Source: Janthinobacterium sp. ROICE36 (GTDB lineage: Bacteria > Pseudomonadota > Gammaproteobacteria > Burkholderiales > Burkholderiaceae_D). Taken from it: DNA of 64,000 bases. The position numbers and the translations under genes were made by a program. The notes under the pieces were generated by a model that saw nothing but the letters and a program-made list of their open reading frames with translations, was not told where the DNA came from and did no database searches. The stretch lies in assembly GCF_002869965.1 (NCBI RefSeq), contig NZ_PEBS01000019.1, forward strand, positions 24,232 through 88,231, written 5' to 3'. Shown one piece after another: positions 55,702 through 64,000 of the stretch (within the stretch, counting starts at the first letter, position 1; the number at the start of each line of letters is the position of its first letter).

Positions 55702-57489
55702 CTAGTGATTGTGGCGCGGCAGCGTTTGCCCCACGGCGCGGTATTTCAGCGCCAGCTCCATGCAGGCGCCCGTTTCCAGCTGGCCCACGCTGGCGCGGTA
55801 GAGCTCCTGCCACGGCGTGGCGCTGTCATTGACGGGCGGCGGCAGCTCCTGGGCGCGGCGCGCCAGCTCAACGGCATCGACCAGCATGTCGCAGCGGCCT
55901 GCGCTCAAGTCCACGCGGACGATGTCGCCCGTGCGCAGCAGCGCCAGGCCGCCACCGACGGCGCTTTCCGGCGAGGCGTTCAGGATCGAAGGGCTGTCCG
56001 AGGTGCCCGACTGGCGCCCGTCGCCCAGGGTCGGCAAGTTCAAAATGCCCGCCTTCAGCAAGGCGTCGGGTGGCTGCATGTTGACCACTTCGGCCGAACC
56101 GGGCCAGCCCACGGGGCCGGCGCCGCGCATGACCAGCATGCAGCTGTCGTCAATCGCCAATGTCGGGTCGTTGATGCGCGCGTGGTAGTCGGCAGAACCG
56201 TCAAAGACGATGGCGCGCGCCTCGAACACGCCTTCGCTGCCGGGTCGCGACAGGTAGCGCTCGCGGAAAGCGGGCGAGATCACGCTGGTCTTCATGATGG
56301 CGAAGTCGAACAGGTTGCCCTGCAAGGCCATGAAACCGGCCTTTTCCTTCAAGGGCGCGGCAAACGGGCGGATCATCTCGCGGTCCGCGCTTTCACGCCC
56401 GGCCAGATTGGCCGCCATCGTCTGGCCCGTCACGGTGGGGCGCTCCGCGTGCAGCAAACCCGCCTGCTGCAACTCCCACATCACGGCAGGCACGCCGCCA
56501 GCGCGGTGGAAGCGCTCGCCCAAATACTTCCCGGCCGGCTGCATGTTCAATAGCAGCGGCACGTCGTAGCCATGTTCCATCCAGTCGCTCGAATGCAGTT
56601 CCACGCCCGCATGGCGGGCCATGGCCATCAGATGCGGTTGCGCGTTGGTGGAGCCACCGATGGCCGCGTTGACGATGATGGCGTCCAAAAATGCTGCGCG
56701 CGTGAGGATGCTCGACGGGCGCACATCCTCGAACGCCAGGTCGACGATGCGCCGCCCCGTGGCATAGGCGATCTGGCCCCGTTCGCGGTACGGCGCGGGA
56801 ATAGCCGAGCAGCCCGTCAGCGACACGCCCAGCGCTTCGGCCAGCGCATTCATGGTCGATGCCGTGCCCATGGTGTTGCAGTGGCCGGCCGACGGCGCCG
56901 AGGCGGCGGCGATCTGCAGGAATTTGTCGTTGTCGATCAAGCCGGCAGACAGCTGGCGGCGGCCCTTCCAGATGGCGGCTCCAGAACCCACCAGTTCACC
57001 GTCCATCCAGCCGTCGAGCATGGGACCGCCCGACAGCACGATGGCGGGAATGTCTACCGTGGCGGCAGCCATCAGCTGGGCCGGCGTGGTCTTGTCGCAA
57101 CCCGTCGTCAGCACCACGGCGTCGATCGGATAGCCGTGCAAGATCTCCACCAGGCCAAGATACGCCAGGTTCCGGTCCAGCGCGGCGGTGGGGCGGCGGC
57201 AATTTTCAAAGATCGGATGCAGCGGGAATTCCATCGGGATGCCGCCCGCATCGCGGATGCCGTCGCGCACGCGCTGCGCCAGTTCCAGGTGAATGCGGTT
57301 GCAGGGACTGATGTCGCTGCCGCTTTGTGCAATGCCGATGATGGGCCTGCCCGAACGCAGCTCCTCGGCCGTGATCCCGTAGTTCATGAAGCGTTCCAGG
57401 TACAGCGCTGTCATGTCGATGTGCTCGGGATTGTCGAACCAGTCCTGCGAGCGGAAGCGCCGTGCCGGGCGATTGCCTGGGGTACTCAT
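55702..57489 (-). CDS. xylD: D-xylonate dehydratase (IlvD/Edd family)
   Basis: A 595-residue iron-sulfur dehydratase, about the length of Caulobacter XylD. Cluster cysteines are in GSDISPCNRIH, TTGCDKTTP and SAGHCNTMGTASTM. The start RRFRSQDWFDNPEHIDMTALYLERFMNYGI is typical of xylonate dehydratases. It turns D-xylonate into 2-keto-3-deoxy-D-xylonate in the Weimberg/Dahms routes. The ATG overlaps the stop of the SDR gene (ATGA), and the next gene down is xylF. Confidence 0.88.
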   Translation of the reverse strand: MSTPGNRPARRFRSQDWFDNPEHIDMTALYLERFMNYGITAEELRSGRPIIGIAQSGSDISPCNRIHLELAQRVRDGIRDAGGIPMEFPLHPIFENCRRPTAALDRNLAYLGLVEILHGYPIDAVVLTTGCDKTTPAQLMAAATVDIPAIVLSGGPMLDGWMDGELVGSGAAIWKGRRQLSAGLIDNDKFLQIAAASAPSAGHCNTMGTASTMNALAEALGVSLTGCSAIPAPYRERGQIAYATGRRIVDLAFEDVRPSSILTRAAFLDAIIVNAAIGGSTNAQPHLMAMARHAGVELHSSDWMEHGYDVPLLLNMQPAGKYLGERFHRAGGVPAVMWELQQAGLLHAERPTVTGQTMAANLAGRESADREMIRPFAAPLKEKAGFMALQGNLFDFAIMKTSVISPAFRERYLSRPGSEGVFEARAIVFDGSADYHARINDPTLAIDDSCMLVMRGAGPVGWPGSAEVVNMQPPDALLKAGILNLPTLGDGRQSGTSDSPSILNASPESAVGGGLALLRTGDIVRVDLSAGRCDMLVDAVELARRAQELPPPVNDSATPWQELYRASVGQLETGACMELALKYRAVGQTLPRHNH

Positions 57490-58253
57490 GCGCCGTACCA
57501 GCCTGCGTCGACGTAGTATTCGCGTCCCGCGCACTTGGCCGCATTGTCGGACGCGAGGAACAGCGCCAGCGCCGCCACGTCTTCCGGCTCCACGCGCGTT
57601 TGCAGGCATTGTCCCTGCAGGATCACCGCTTCCGCTTCCGGCGTGTGCCACAGCTTTTCCTGGCGCGGCGTGCGTACTGCCCCGGGAATGATGCAGTTGA
57701 CGCGGATGCCATGCACGCCCAGATCGCGCGCCAGGCCACGGGTCAGGCCCTCGATGCCGGCTTTCGCCGTCATGTAGATCGACAGGTTCGCTTGTGCCAG
57801 GTGCCAGGATATCGATCCCAGGTTGAGGATCACGCCGTTGCCCTTGGCACGCATGGCAGGCGCCACTGCCTGGGCGCAGAAATACTGGTGGCGCAGGTTC
57901 ACGGCGATGCGCTCGTCCCAGTAAGCGGGCGTGACGTCCTGCAACTGGTGACGGTCGTCGTTGGCCGCATTGTTGATGAGGATATCCGTGGCGCCCGCGC
58001 TGTGCTCAATCTCGGCGAAGGTGGCAGCGAGTGCGCCCAGGTCCGTCAGGTCGCAATAGCGGAAAACAGGCGGCTGCGCCAGTTCCGCCAACCTGGCTTC
58101 CAGCGCGCGCGAGGGTTCACTGGCGATATCGAGGAAAGTGACCCGTGCGCCCTGGCGCGCGAACGCTTCGACGATGGCCACGCCGATGCCGGTGCCGCCG
58201 CCCGTGATGACGACGTGCTGACCTGCCAGGCTGGGGTAAGTTGCATGCTGCAT
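57486..58253 (-). CDS. SDR-family sugar dehydrogenase, probable D-xylose 1-dehydrogenase
   Basis: A 255-residue short-chain dehydrogenase: cofactor motif VVITGGGTGIGVAIVEAF, Asp after strand 2 (TFLDIA, favouring NAD+), LINNAAND, catalytic Ser in LGSISWHLA with YMTAK, then IIPGAVRTPRQ. Position between a 2-keto-3-deoxypentonate dehydratase and xylonate dehydratase points to xylose oxidation to xylonolactone, as Caulobacter XylB does. L-arabinose or galactose are alternative substrates. Confidence 0.85.
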   Translation of the reverse strand: MQHATYPSLAGQHVVITGGGTGIGVAIVEAFARQGARVTFLDIASEPSRALEARLAELAQPPVFRYCDLTDLGALAATFAEIEHSAGATDILINNAANDDRHQLQDVTPAYWDERIAVNLRHQYFCAQAVAPAMRAKGNGVILNLGSISWHLAQANLSIYMTAKAGIEGLTRGLARDLGVHGIRVNCIIPGAVRTPRQEKLWHTPEAEAVILQGQCLQTRVEPEDVAALALFLASDNAAKCAGREYYVDAGWYGA

Positions 58254-58281
58254 GGTGTCTCTCTTTTTTAGAAAAATCGGA

Positions 58282-59442
58282 TCAAAGCAAACCGCGACGG
58301 GCCAGGTTCTGGTACAGCGCGCGCACGCCGAACGTCCAGGGAGGGATCGCATCGCAGCGCTGCACTTCGTTGACCAGCGCGCCCAGCGCGGCGCTGGCGA
58401 TGGTGACCCGGTCGCCCAGGTGGTGCGTAAAGCCGCCGCCCTGCACACCGCGGTCCTTTACGGGCGAGAACATGGTGCCCAGGAACAGCATGAAACCGTC
58501 CGGATACTGGTGGTACTGGCCTGCCGTCTGGCGCACGAGGTCCAGCGGATCGCGGCTGATCTCGCGCATGAAGCTGGCGCCTTCGAGGACAAAGCCGTCG
58601 TCCGCGCCCTCGATCAGCAGCGACACTTCCGCCTGGCGCACGGTCTCGAGCGTAAAACCCTCGTCGAAGAGGCGGATGAAGGGGCCGATGGCGCAGGAGC
58701 CATTGTTATCCTTGGCCTTGCCCAGCAACAGGGCGCTGCGCCCTTCGATATCGCGCAAATTGACGTCGTTGCCCAGGGTGGCCCCCAGTACCTCACCGCA
58801 GCTGTTCACGGCCAGGACGATCTCCGGCTCCGGGTTGTTCCAGGCGGACGATGGCAGCAAGCCCACTTGCGCGCCGCAGCCCACCGACGACATCGGCTGC
58901 GCCTTGGTAAACACTTCCGCATCGGGGCCGATGCCCACTTCCATGTATTGCGACCAGGCGCCGCGCTGCTGCAGCTGCTGTTTCAGGCGCTGCGCCGCCT
59001 CCGAGCCGGGTTTTAATGCCGACAGGTCGCCGCCCAGGGTCATTTGCAGGGCGGCGCGCAGGCTCGCCGCGCGTGCCGCGTCGCCGCCGGCCTGTTCCTC
59101 GATCACCCGTTCGAGCAGGCTGACGGCGAAGGTCACGCCACAGGCCTTGACGGCCTGCAAGTCGCACGGTGCCAGCAGCAGCGGCTCGCCCGCTGGCGCG
59201 GCCAGCGCCTGCTCCAGCAGCACCTGCACGGGGCCGAGCGCGATACCCGGTGCATGGCGGGCGATATCGAGCGCATCGCTGCGTTCGAACAGCTCGGCCA
59301 CCGTCGCTACCGTCTGTGTAATGTCAACCACTTCACCACTGCGCACGGCGACGACGCATGGGCCATCACGCCAGATGCGGCCGATGAGGAGGGACTGCGC
59401 TACGTCAGCGGGTAACAGGGAAGCGGGAGAAATCGGCAGCAT
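58282..59442 (-). CDS. xylX: FAH-family 2-keto-3-deoxy-pentonate dehydratase (XylX-like)
   Basis: A 386-residue fumarylacetoacetate-hydrolase-fold protein. Metal ligands are in AWNNPEPEIVL (two Glu) and LGNDVNLRDIEG (Asp), with GKAKDNNGSCAIGPFIRLF following. The FAH-family XylX and L-KDA dehydratases convert 2-keto-3-deoxy-xylonate or -arabinonate to alpha-ketoglutarate semialdehyde. ATG 59442 matches the family N-terminus (LPISPASLLPADV). First gene of the leftward xylose operon. Confidence 0.88.
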   Translation of the reverse strand: MLPISPASLLPADVAQSLLIGRIWRDGPCVVAVRSGEVVDITQTVATVAELFERSDALDIARHAPGIALGPVQVLLEQALAAPAGEPLLLAPCDLQAVKACGVTFAVSLLERVIEEQAGGDAARAASLRAALQMTLGGDLSALKPGSEAAQRLKQQLQQRGAWSQYMEVGIGPDAEVFTKAQPMSSVGCGAQVGLLPSSAWNNPEPEIVLAVNSCGEVLGATLGNDVNLRDIEGRSALLLGKAKDNNGSCAIGPFIRLFDEGFTLETVRQAEVSLLIEGADDGFVLEGASFMREISRDPLDLVRQTAGQYHQYPDGFMLFLGTMFSPVKDRGVQGGGFTHHLGDRVTIASAALGALVNEVQRCDAIPPWTFGVRALYQNLARRGLL

Positions 59443-59817
59443 GGCGGCTTTCAAAAGAGCGTGACGGGATGACTGGTCTTCAAGTTCGGACCGATTCTGC
59501 GCGCCGGTCTGTGTTGCCGCAATTACGAAAATCACCAAATTGGATGATGATTATTGGTATTGCAGCGCACCAAAAAAAGCCGCAATCCTGCCCTCGTTCC
59601 CACCCTGTATGCGGACGGGAACGGGGGGCATGGCGCATTGCGTCAATCTGCTTATCGATACCGTTTTGGATATCGCCGATGCGAAAAAAGTGATTGGTGG
59701 GGGATGGATGGACAAACTAGTATCAGCCGTGGCCTGCAATCGGCCATCCGCACGGAGCCCGCCCACTGGGACGACGGCCCTGGCACATTCAACTATCGAA
59801 GACGGTGGAGACCTGAA
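59443..59817. promoter_or_regulatory. 375-bp divergent control region between xylX and chvE
   Basis: No credible gene: short frames here lack ribosome binding sites and have non-native composition. It must hold promoters for the leftward xylose operon and the rightward ChvE-GguAB operon. The most notable sequence is the near-palindrome CGATACCGTTTTGGATATCG (59656-59675), whose core recurs before dgoK. An AT-rich stretch at 59521-59578 has CCAAATTGG and TTGGTATTGC. Confidence 0.6.
59656..59675. promoter_or_regulatory. Candidate operator shared with dgoK
   Basis: The 20-mer has arms CGATA and TATCG around CC-gtttt-GGA, imperfectly symmetric. Core GATACCGTTTTGGATAT (59657-59673) equals the dgoK element at 15 of 17 positions. 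About 145 bp before chvE and 215 bp before xylX. Confidence 0.55.
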
Positions 59818-60894
59818 ATGAAAACAACAATGAAAATGCTGACCGCGAGCCTGGCGCTGGCCATCTCCGGCATGGCTGTAATACCCGTGGCAAGCGCCGC
59901 TGACAAGGGCGCCATCGGCATCTCGATGCCGACCAAGTCGTCCATGCGCTGGATCGCCGACGGCGACAACATGGTGAAGGTATTCAAGGAGCGCGGCTAC
60001 AAGACGGACTTGCAGTTTGCCGACGACGATATCCCGAACCAGCTGGCGCAGGTAGAAAACATGATCACCAAGGGCGCCAAAGTGCTGGTGATCGCTGCCA
60101 TCGACGGCACCACCTTGTCGAACGTGCTGCAAAAGGCGGCCGACAAGGGCATCAAGGTCATCTCGTATGATCGTCTGATCCGCGGTACGAAAAACATCGA
60201 TTACTACGCCACCTTCGACAACTTCCAGGTCGGCGTACTGCAAGCGGGCTATATCGAATCGGCGCTGAAACTCAAGGAAGGCAAGGGCCCCTTCAATATC
60301 GAACTGTTCGGCGGCTCGGCCGACGACAACAATGCGCACTTCTTCTACAACGGTGCGCTGTCGGTCCTGAAACCGTACATCGACAGCGGCAAGCTGGTGG
60401 TCCGTTCGAAGCAGATGGGCATGGAAAAGGTCGCCACCCTGCGCTGGGACGGCGCCGTGGCACAGGCGCGCATGGACAACCTGCTCAGCGCCTACTACGG
60501 CAATGCGCGCGTCGATGCGGTGCTGTCGCCGTATGACGGCTTGAGCATCGGCATCCTGTCGTCGCTGAAGGGCGTCGGCTACGGCACGCCGAAGCAGCCG
60601 TTCCCCGTCGTGACGGGCCAGGATGCGGAAATCCCGTCGGTGAAATCGATCATCCGCGGCGAACAGGCATCGACCGTGTTCAAGGACACGCGCGAACTGG
60701 CCAAGGTAACGGCAAACATGGTCGACGCCATGATGTCGGGCAAGGTACCGACTGTCAACGATACCAAGACCTATAACAACGGCGTCAAGGTGGTGCCGTC
60801 CTACCTGTTGAAACCGGTCACCGTCGACAAGGCGAACTGGAAGCAGGTGCTCGTCACCGGCAGCGGCTACTACACGGAAGCGCAAGTGAAATAA
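59818..60894 (+). CDS. chvE: ChvE-type multiple sugar-binding periplasmic protein
   Basis: A 358-residue CUT2 binding protein with a signal peptide ([20 protein letters not shown]). The mature sequence [31 protein letters not shown] and the sequence [25 protein letters not shown] are the ChvE/GguX type, which binds galactose, arabinose, xylose, glucose or fucose. GGAG precedes ATG 59818. A strong hairpin separates it from gguA. It provides the second sugar uptake system of the block. Confidence 0.92.
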   Translation: MKTTMKMLTASLALAISGMAVIPVASAADKGAIGISMPTKSSMRWIADGDNMVKVFKERGYKTDLQFADDDIPNQLAQVENMITKGAKVLVIAAIDGTTLSNVLQKAADKGIKVISYDRLIRGTKNIDYYATFDNFQVGVLQAGYIESALKLKEGKGPFNIELFGGSADDNNAHFFYNGALSVLKPYIDSGKLVVRSKQMGMEKVATLRWDGAVAQARMDNLLSAYYGNARVDAVLSPYDGLSIGILSSLKGVGYGTPKQPFPVVTGQDAEIPSVKSIIRGEQASTVFKDTRELAKVTANMVDAMMSGKVPTVNDTKTYNNGVKVVPSYLLKPVTVDKANWKQVLVTGSGYYTEAQVK

Positions 60895-60909
60895 GCATCG
60901 ACGGTACTG

Positions 60910-60936
60910 AAGGCCCGGCGCTGCCGGGCCTTTCGC
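60910..60936 (+). terminator. Stem-loop between chvE and gguA (attenuator-like)
   Basis: A perfect 10-bp stem AAGGCCCGGC / GCCGGGCCTT with a three-base loop and a short T-rich tail (TTTCGCTTC), 16 bp after the chvE stop. Partial termination here would give excess binding protein over membrane parts. Confidence 0.7.
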
Positions 60937-61007
60937 TTCATGCATTATCCAGAACAAGACTGCCGCACGACCGATGCCGACCAGTGCGGCCGTGCCAGAG
61001 AGGTTAT

Positions 61008-62549
61008 ATGACGAACACTATCCTGGAAATGCGCGGGATACGCAAAACATTCCCGGGCGTCGTTGCGCTCGACAATGTCAACCTGCGCGTGCGCAGCGGC
61101 GAGATCCACGCCATCGTCGGCGAAAATGGCGCCGGCAAATCGACCCTGATGAAAGTACTGAGCGGCGTCTACGGCCATGGCAGTTATACGGGCGACATCG
61201 ATTACCTGGGCCAGACGCGGCACTTTCGCGGCATCAAGGACAGCGAAGAGATCGGCATCATCATCATCCACCAGGAACTGGCGCTGGTGCCGCTGCTGTC
61301 AATCGCCGAAAATATCTTTCTCGGCAACGAACCGGCCCGCATGGGCGTCATCGACTGGGAATACGCGCAAACGAAGACGCGCGAACTGCTGCATAAAGTC
61401 GGCCTGAAAGAGTCCCCGGACACCCTGATCACCAACCTGGGCGTGGGCAAGCAGCAGTTGATCGAAATCGCCAAGGCGCTGTGCAAGGACGTCAAGCTGC
61501 TGATCCTCGACGAACCGACGGCCAGCCTGAACGAGAGCGATAGCGCGGCCCTGCTCGACCTGCTGCTGGACCTGAAACGCCAGGGCATCGCATCGATCCT
61601 GATCTCGCACAAGCTCAATGAAATTTCACGGGTCGCCGATGCCATCACGGTGCTGCGCGACGGGAACACGGTCGACAGTTTCGACTGCCGCGTCGAACCC
61701 GTCAGCGAAGACCGCATCATCGAAAAAATGGTCGGGCGCGAGATGGCAGACCGCTATCCGCCGCGCACGCCCACCATCGGCGAGACCATTTTCGAGGTGC
61801 GCGACTGGCGTGTGTTCCATCCCGAGCACGCCGACCGCCCCGTCATCAAGGGCATCAACATGCACGCCAAAAAGGGCGAGATCATCGGCATTGCCGGCTT
61901 GATGGGCTCCGGGCGCACGGAACTGGCGATGAGCATTTTCGGGCGCGCCTACGGCCAGCGCATCAGCGGTACGGTGCTCAAGAACGGCCAGGAAATCGAC
62001 GTCAGCACCATCGGCAAGGCGATCGCCCATGGCCTCGCATATGTCACGGAAGACCGCAAGGGCCTGGGCCTGATCCTCGAAGAAGACATCCAGAAGAACA
62101 CCAGCCTGGCCAACCTGGACGCGGTATCGACCCGCATGGTCATCGACGAGGCGCGCGAGTTTGGCGTGGCCGACGAGTTCCGCCGCAAACTGAAGATACG
62201 CTGCTCGAGCATCCTGCAAAAAGTGGTCAACCTGTCCGGCGGCAACCAGCAGAAAGTGGTGCTGGCGAAGTGGCTGTTTTCGCGTCCCGACATCCTGATC
62301 CTCGATGAACCGAGCCGCGGCATCGACGTGGGCGCCAAGTACGAGATCTACAGCATCATCAGCGAGCTGGCCGCCGAAGGCAAATGCATCATCATGATTT
62401 CCTCGGAAATGCCGGAATTGCTGGGCATGTGCGACCGGATCTATGTCATGAACGAAGGCCGCTTCGCGGCAGAACTCAGCGCAGCAGAAGCATCGCAGGA
62501 GCGAATCATGCGCGCGATCGTTACACACGGAGAAAACAATGGACAATAA
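61008..62549 (+). CDS. gguA: Sugar ABC transporter ATPase GguA (MmsA)
   Basis: A 513-residue tandem ATPase: domain 1 Walker [23 protein letters not shown]; domain 2 degenerate [39 protein letters not shown]. The start [23 protein letters not shown] is typical of MmsA/GguA. Works with ChvE and GguB for aldose import. The ATG 61008 is chosen over an upstream in-frame start for family length. Overlaps gguB by eleven bases. Confidence 0.93.
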   Translation: MTNTILEMRGIRKTFPGVVALDNVNLRVRSGEIHAIVGENGAGKSTLMKVLSGVYGHGSYTGDIDYLGQTRHFRGIKDSEEIGIIIIHQELALVPLLSIAENIFLGNEPARMGVIDWEYAQTKTRELLHKVGLKESPDTLITNLGVGKQQLIEIAKALCKDVKLLILDEPTASLNESDSAALLDLLLDLKRQGIASILISHKLNEISRVADAITVLRDGNTVDSFDCRVEPVSEDRIIEKMVGREMADRYPPRTPTIGETIFEVRDWRVFHPEHADRPVIKGINMHAKKGEIIGIAGLMGSGRTELAMSIFGRAYGQRISGTVLKNGQEIDVSTIGKAIAHGLAYVTEDRKGLGLILEEDIQKNTSLANLDAVSTRMVIDEAREFGVADEFRRKLKIRCSSILQKVVNLSGGNQQKVVLAKWLFSRPDILILDEPSRGIDVGAKYEIYSIISELAAEGKCIIMISSEMPELLGMCDRIYVMNEGRFAAELSAAEASQERIMRAIVTHGENNGQ

Positions 62550-63750
62550 ACTGACAGCAGGCGCGCCAGCAACGCCGGCCGCCGCGCCGCAAGCGAAAAG
62601 CTATGCCGGCTTTTTGAAGAACAATATGCGCGACTACGGCATGCTGCTCTCCCTGATCGTCATCATGGGCTTCTTCCAGTACATGACCGACGGCACCCTG
62701 ATGCAGCCGCTGAATCTGACCAACCTGGTACTGCAAAACAGCTACATCATCATCATGGCGCTGGGCATGCTGATGGTCATCGTGGCCGGCCATATCGATT
62801 TGTCCGTCGGCTCGGTGGTCGGTTTTGTCGGTGCGCTGGCGGCCGTCCTGATCGTCAACTACAAGATGAATTTTGTCGCTGCCAGCATCCTCTGCCTGCT
62901 GGCCGGCGCCGTCATCGGCGGCGCGCAAGGGTATTTTGTCGCCTTTTTCAAGATCCCATCCTTCATCGTCACTTTGGCCGGCATGCTGGTATTCAAGGGC
63001 CTGACCCTGGCACTGCTGGCAGGCCAGTCGGTCGGCCCCTTCCCGGAAGGCTTCCAGATGCTCAGCTCGGGCTTCCTGCCCGACCCGTTCGGCGGCGAAA
63101 ATCTGCGCGGCCTGTCGCTGCTGCTGGGCGTGATCGCCGCTGCGGCGCTGATCATCACCTCGCTGCGCAGCCGTGCCAAGCAACTGAAACACGGTATGGA
63201 AAACGAACCGCGCGCCTTCTTCCTGCTGAAAAACGGCGTGTTCGCCGCCGTGATGGTGTACTTCAGCTACCTGCTGGCGTCGTACCGTGGCTTTCCCAAC
63301 GTGCTGGCCGTGATGTCGCTGCTGATCGTCGCCTACACCTTCATTACCAACCGCACCGTGCTGGGCCGCCGCGTGTATGCCGTGGGCGGCAACGAGAAGG
63401 CGGCGCGCCTGTCCGGCATCAAGACGGAACGGGTCAGCTTCTACACCTTCGTCAACATGGGCATGCTGGCCGCGCTGGCCGGCCTGATCTTCGCGGCGCG
63501 CCTGAACACCGCCACGCCGAAGGCGGGCACGGGATTCGAGCTTGACGTGATCGCCGCCTGCTTCATCGGCGGCGCCTCGGCCTCGGGCGGCGTGGGCAAG
63601 GTGATGGGGGCCGTGATCGGCGCCTTCATCATGGGCGTGATGAACAATGGCATGTCCATCATGGGCATCGGCATCGATTACCAGCAAGTGATCAAGGGCC
63701 TGGTGCTGCTGGCGGCCGTGTTCATCGACGTCATCAACAAGAACAAGTAG
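62539..63750 (+). CDS. gguB: Sugar ABC transporter permease GguB (MmsB)
   Basis: A 403-residue permease of CUT2 type with ten or more hydrophobic segments. Motifs: [57 protein letters not shown] and [24 protein letters not shown]. Its unusual length and the [16 protein letters not shown] insert are normal for the GguB/MmsB group. Last gene of the ChvE system; an insertion sequence begins just after it. Confidence 0.93.
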   Translation: MDNKLTAGAPATPAAAPQAKSYAGFLKNNMRDYGMLLSLIVIMGFFQYMTDGTLMQPLNLTNLVLQNSYIIIMALGMLMVIVAGHIDLSVGSVVGFVGALAAVLIVNYKMNFVAASILCLLAGAVIGGAQGYFVAFFKIPSFIVTLAGMLVFKGLTLALLAGQSVGPFPEGFQMLSSGFLPDPFGGENLRGLSLLLGVIAAAALIITSLRSRAKQLKHGMENEPRAFFLLKNGVFAAVMVYFSYLLASYRGFPNVLAVMSLLIVAYTFITNRTVLGRRVYAVGGNEKAARLSGIKTERVSFYTFVNMGMLAALAGLIFAARLNTATPKAGTGFELDVIAACFIGGASASGGVGKVMGAVIGAFIMGVMNNGMSIMGIGIDYQQVIKGLVLLAAVFIDVINKNK

Positions 63751-63767
63751 ACCGGTTCGAGCCTTAG

Positions 63768-64000
63768 CAGGGTGTTGAATTAATCGCCGTGCCCGTCAAC
63801 CATCACGGGCCGGTAAACGTTGTTTCATCAGCCCCACTTTCCCACCGCCATCATGCGCAAGACCGACGTCACACAGCACTCTCTGTACAGTTACCGCTCG
63901 TTGGAGGAACGCATCCCGGATGCGCATCCCTTGCGCAAATTGCGAGTACTGGTCGATGCCATCCTGGCCAACATGAACGATGATTTCCAGGCGCTGTATT
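63768..64000 (+). mobile_element. Left end of an insertion sequence (IS1182/IS5-like group), cut by the window edge
   Basis: CAGGGTGTTGAAT at 63768-63780 resembles the terminal repeats of IS1182-type elements, and a transposase reading frame starts 73 bp further in. A small hairpin GCCCGT-N8-ACGGGC (63791-63810) lies between. The right end and the direct repeats are outside the window, so the boundary is an estimate. Confidence 0.55.
63853..64000 (+). CDS. Transposase, N-terminal fragment (continues past right edge)
   Basis: The open frame MRKTDVTQHSLYSYRSLEER... runs to the edge (49 codons). The segment SLEERIPDAHPLRKLRVLVDAIL matches the N-terminal DUF772-type domain of IS1182/IS5-like transposases, where LEERIPxxHPLR is conserved. 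The catalytic DDE part is not visible. Confidence 0.8.
   Translation, partial: MRKTDVTQHSLYSYRSLEERIPDAHPLRKLRVLVDAILANMNDDFQALY

Noticed and set aside
59540..59821. 93-codon plus-strand frame in the xylX/chvE gap
   Set aside because: Overlaps the chvE start, has no ribosome binding site or motif, and contains the candidate operator.
63789..63983. 64-codon frame near the right edge
   Set aside because: Out of frame with the transposase, whose conserved N-terminus reads from ATG 63853.

Overview
The window is 64 kb of a high-GC chromosome that is almost fully coding. Gene content and order (argB, a pyrimidine 5'-nucleotidase and slmA together; kup, ettA, rarD and Liv-type ABC genes of betaproteobacterial character; polyhydroxybutyrate depolymerases) suggest a betaproteobacterium of the Burkholderiales, most likely Oxalobacteraceae (Janthinobacterium, Massilia or Duganella type). 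This is recognition by eye, not a database result. There is no prophage, CRISPR array or rRNA. There is one tRNA (Thr, GGT) and the start of one insertion sequence at the right edge.

Positions 1-16.3 kb hold housekeeping and stress genes: a cut-off membrane protein (possible sensor kinase), Ohr peroxiredoxin, an ElaA/Dph6-like pair, a lipoprotein FKBP isomerase, Kup potassium uptake, RarD, the ABC-F factor EttA, a small outer-membrane barrel, a diguanylate cyclase, and a run of minus-strand genes ending with an Xaa-Pro aminopeptidase.

Positions 15.6-25.2 kb hold a Crp/Fnr regulator divergent from an acyl-CoA ligase, a complete Liv-type ABC importer (livG-livH-livM-binding protein-livF), a YjbR-like gene and a PaaK-like gene. 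Together they look like uptake plus CoA activation of a carboxylic acid of unknown identity.

Positions 25.2-45.3 kb hold hpt, a nitronate monooxygenase-like gene, an MBL hydrolase, a ribbon-helix-helix regulator with a PHB-depolymerase-type esterase, an HD-GYP response regulator beside a 1012-residue hybrid kinase, argB, tRNA-Thr, a TraB/GumN protein, slmA, a pabB-pabC fusion, an internally deleted DUF1428 gene, an exported glutathione peroxidase, a second PHB depolymerase of the other catalytic-domain topology, gabD, PPK2 and a CoA-binding protein.

Positions 45.4-63.8 kb are the most coherent unit, a sugar and sugar-acid catabolic block. Reading leftward from 59.4 kb it runs: FAH-family 2-keto-3-deoxy-pentonate dehydratase (xylX-like), SDR sugar dehydrogenase, xylonate dehydratase (xylD), xylF, xylG, xylH, XylR-type regulator, a mutarotase-like protein that seems to lack its catalytic residues, then dgoK, an IlvD/Edd arabinonate/galactonate-type dehydratase, an SMP-30 lactonase and dgoA. 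ChvE-GguA-GguB is divergent on the plus strand. This encodes most of an oxidative (Weimberg) xylose route joined to a De Ley-Doudoroff-type galactose/arabinose route. A near-identical 17-bp motif lies in the two control regions of the block (before dgoK, and between xylX and chvE), suggesting a shared regulator. All three solute-binding-protein genes in the window are followed by a strong stem-loop.
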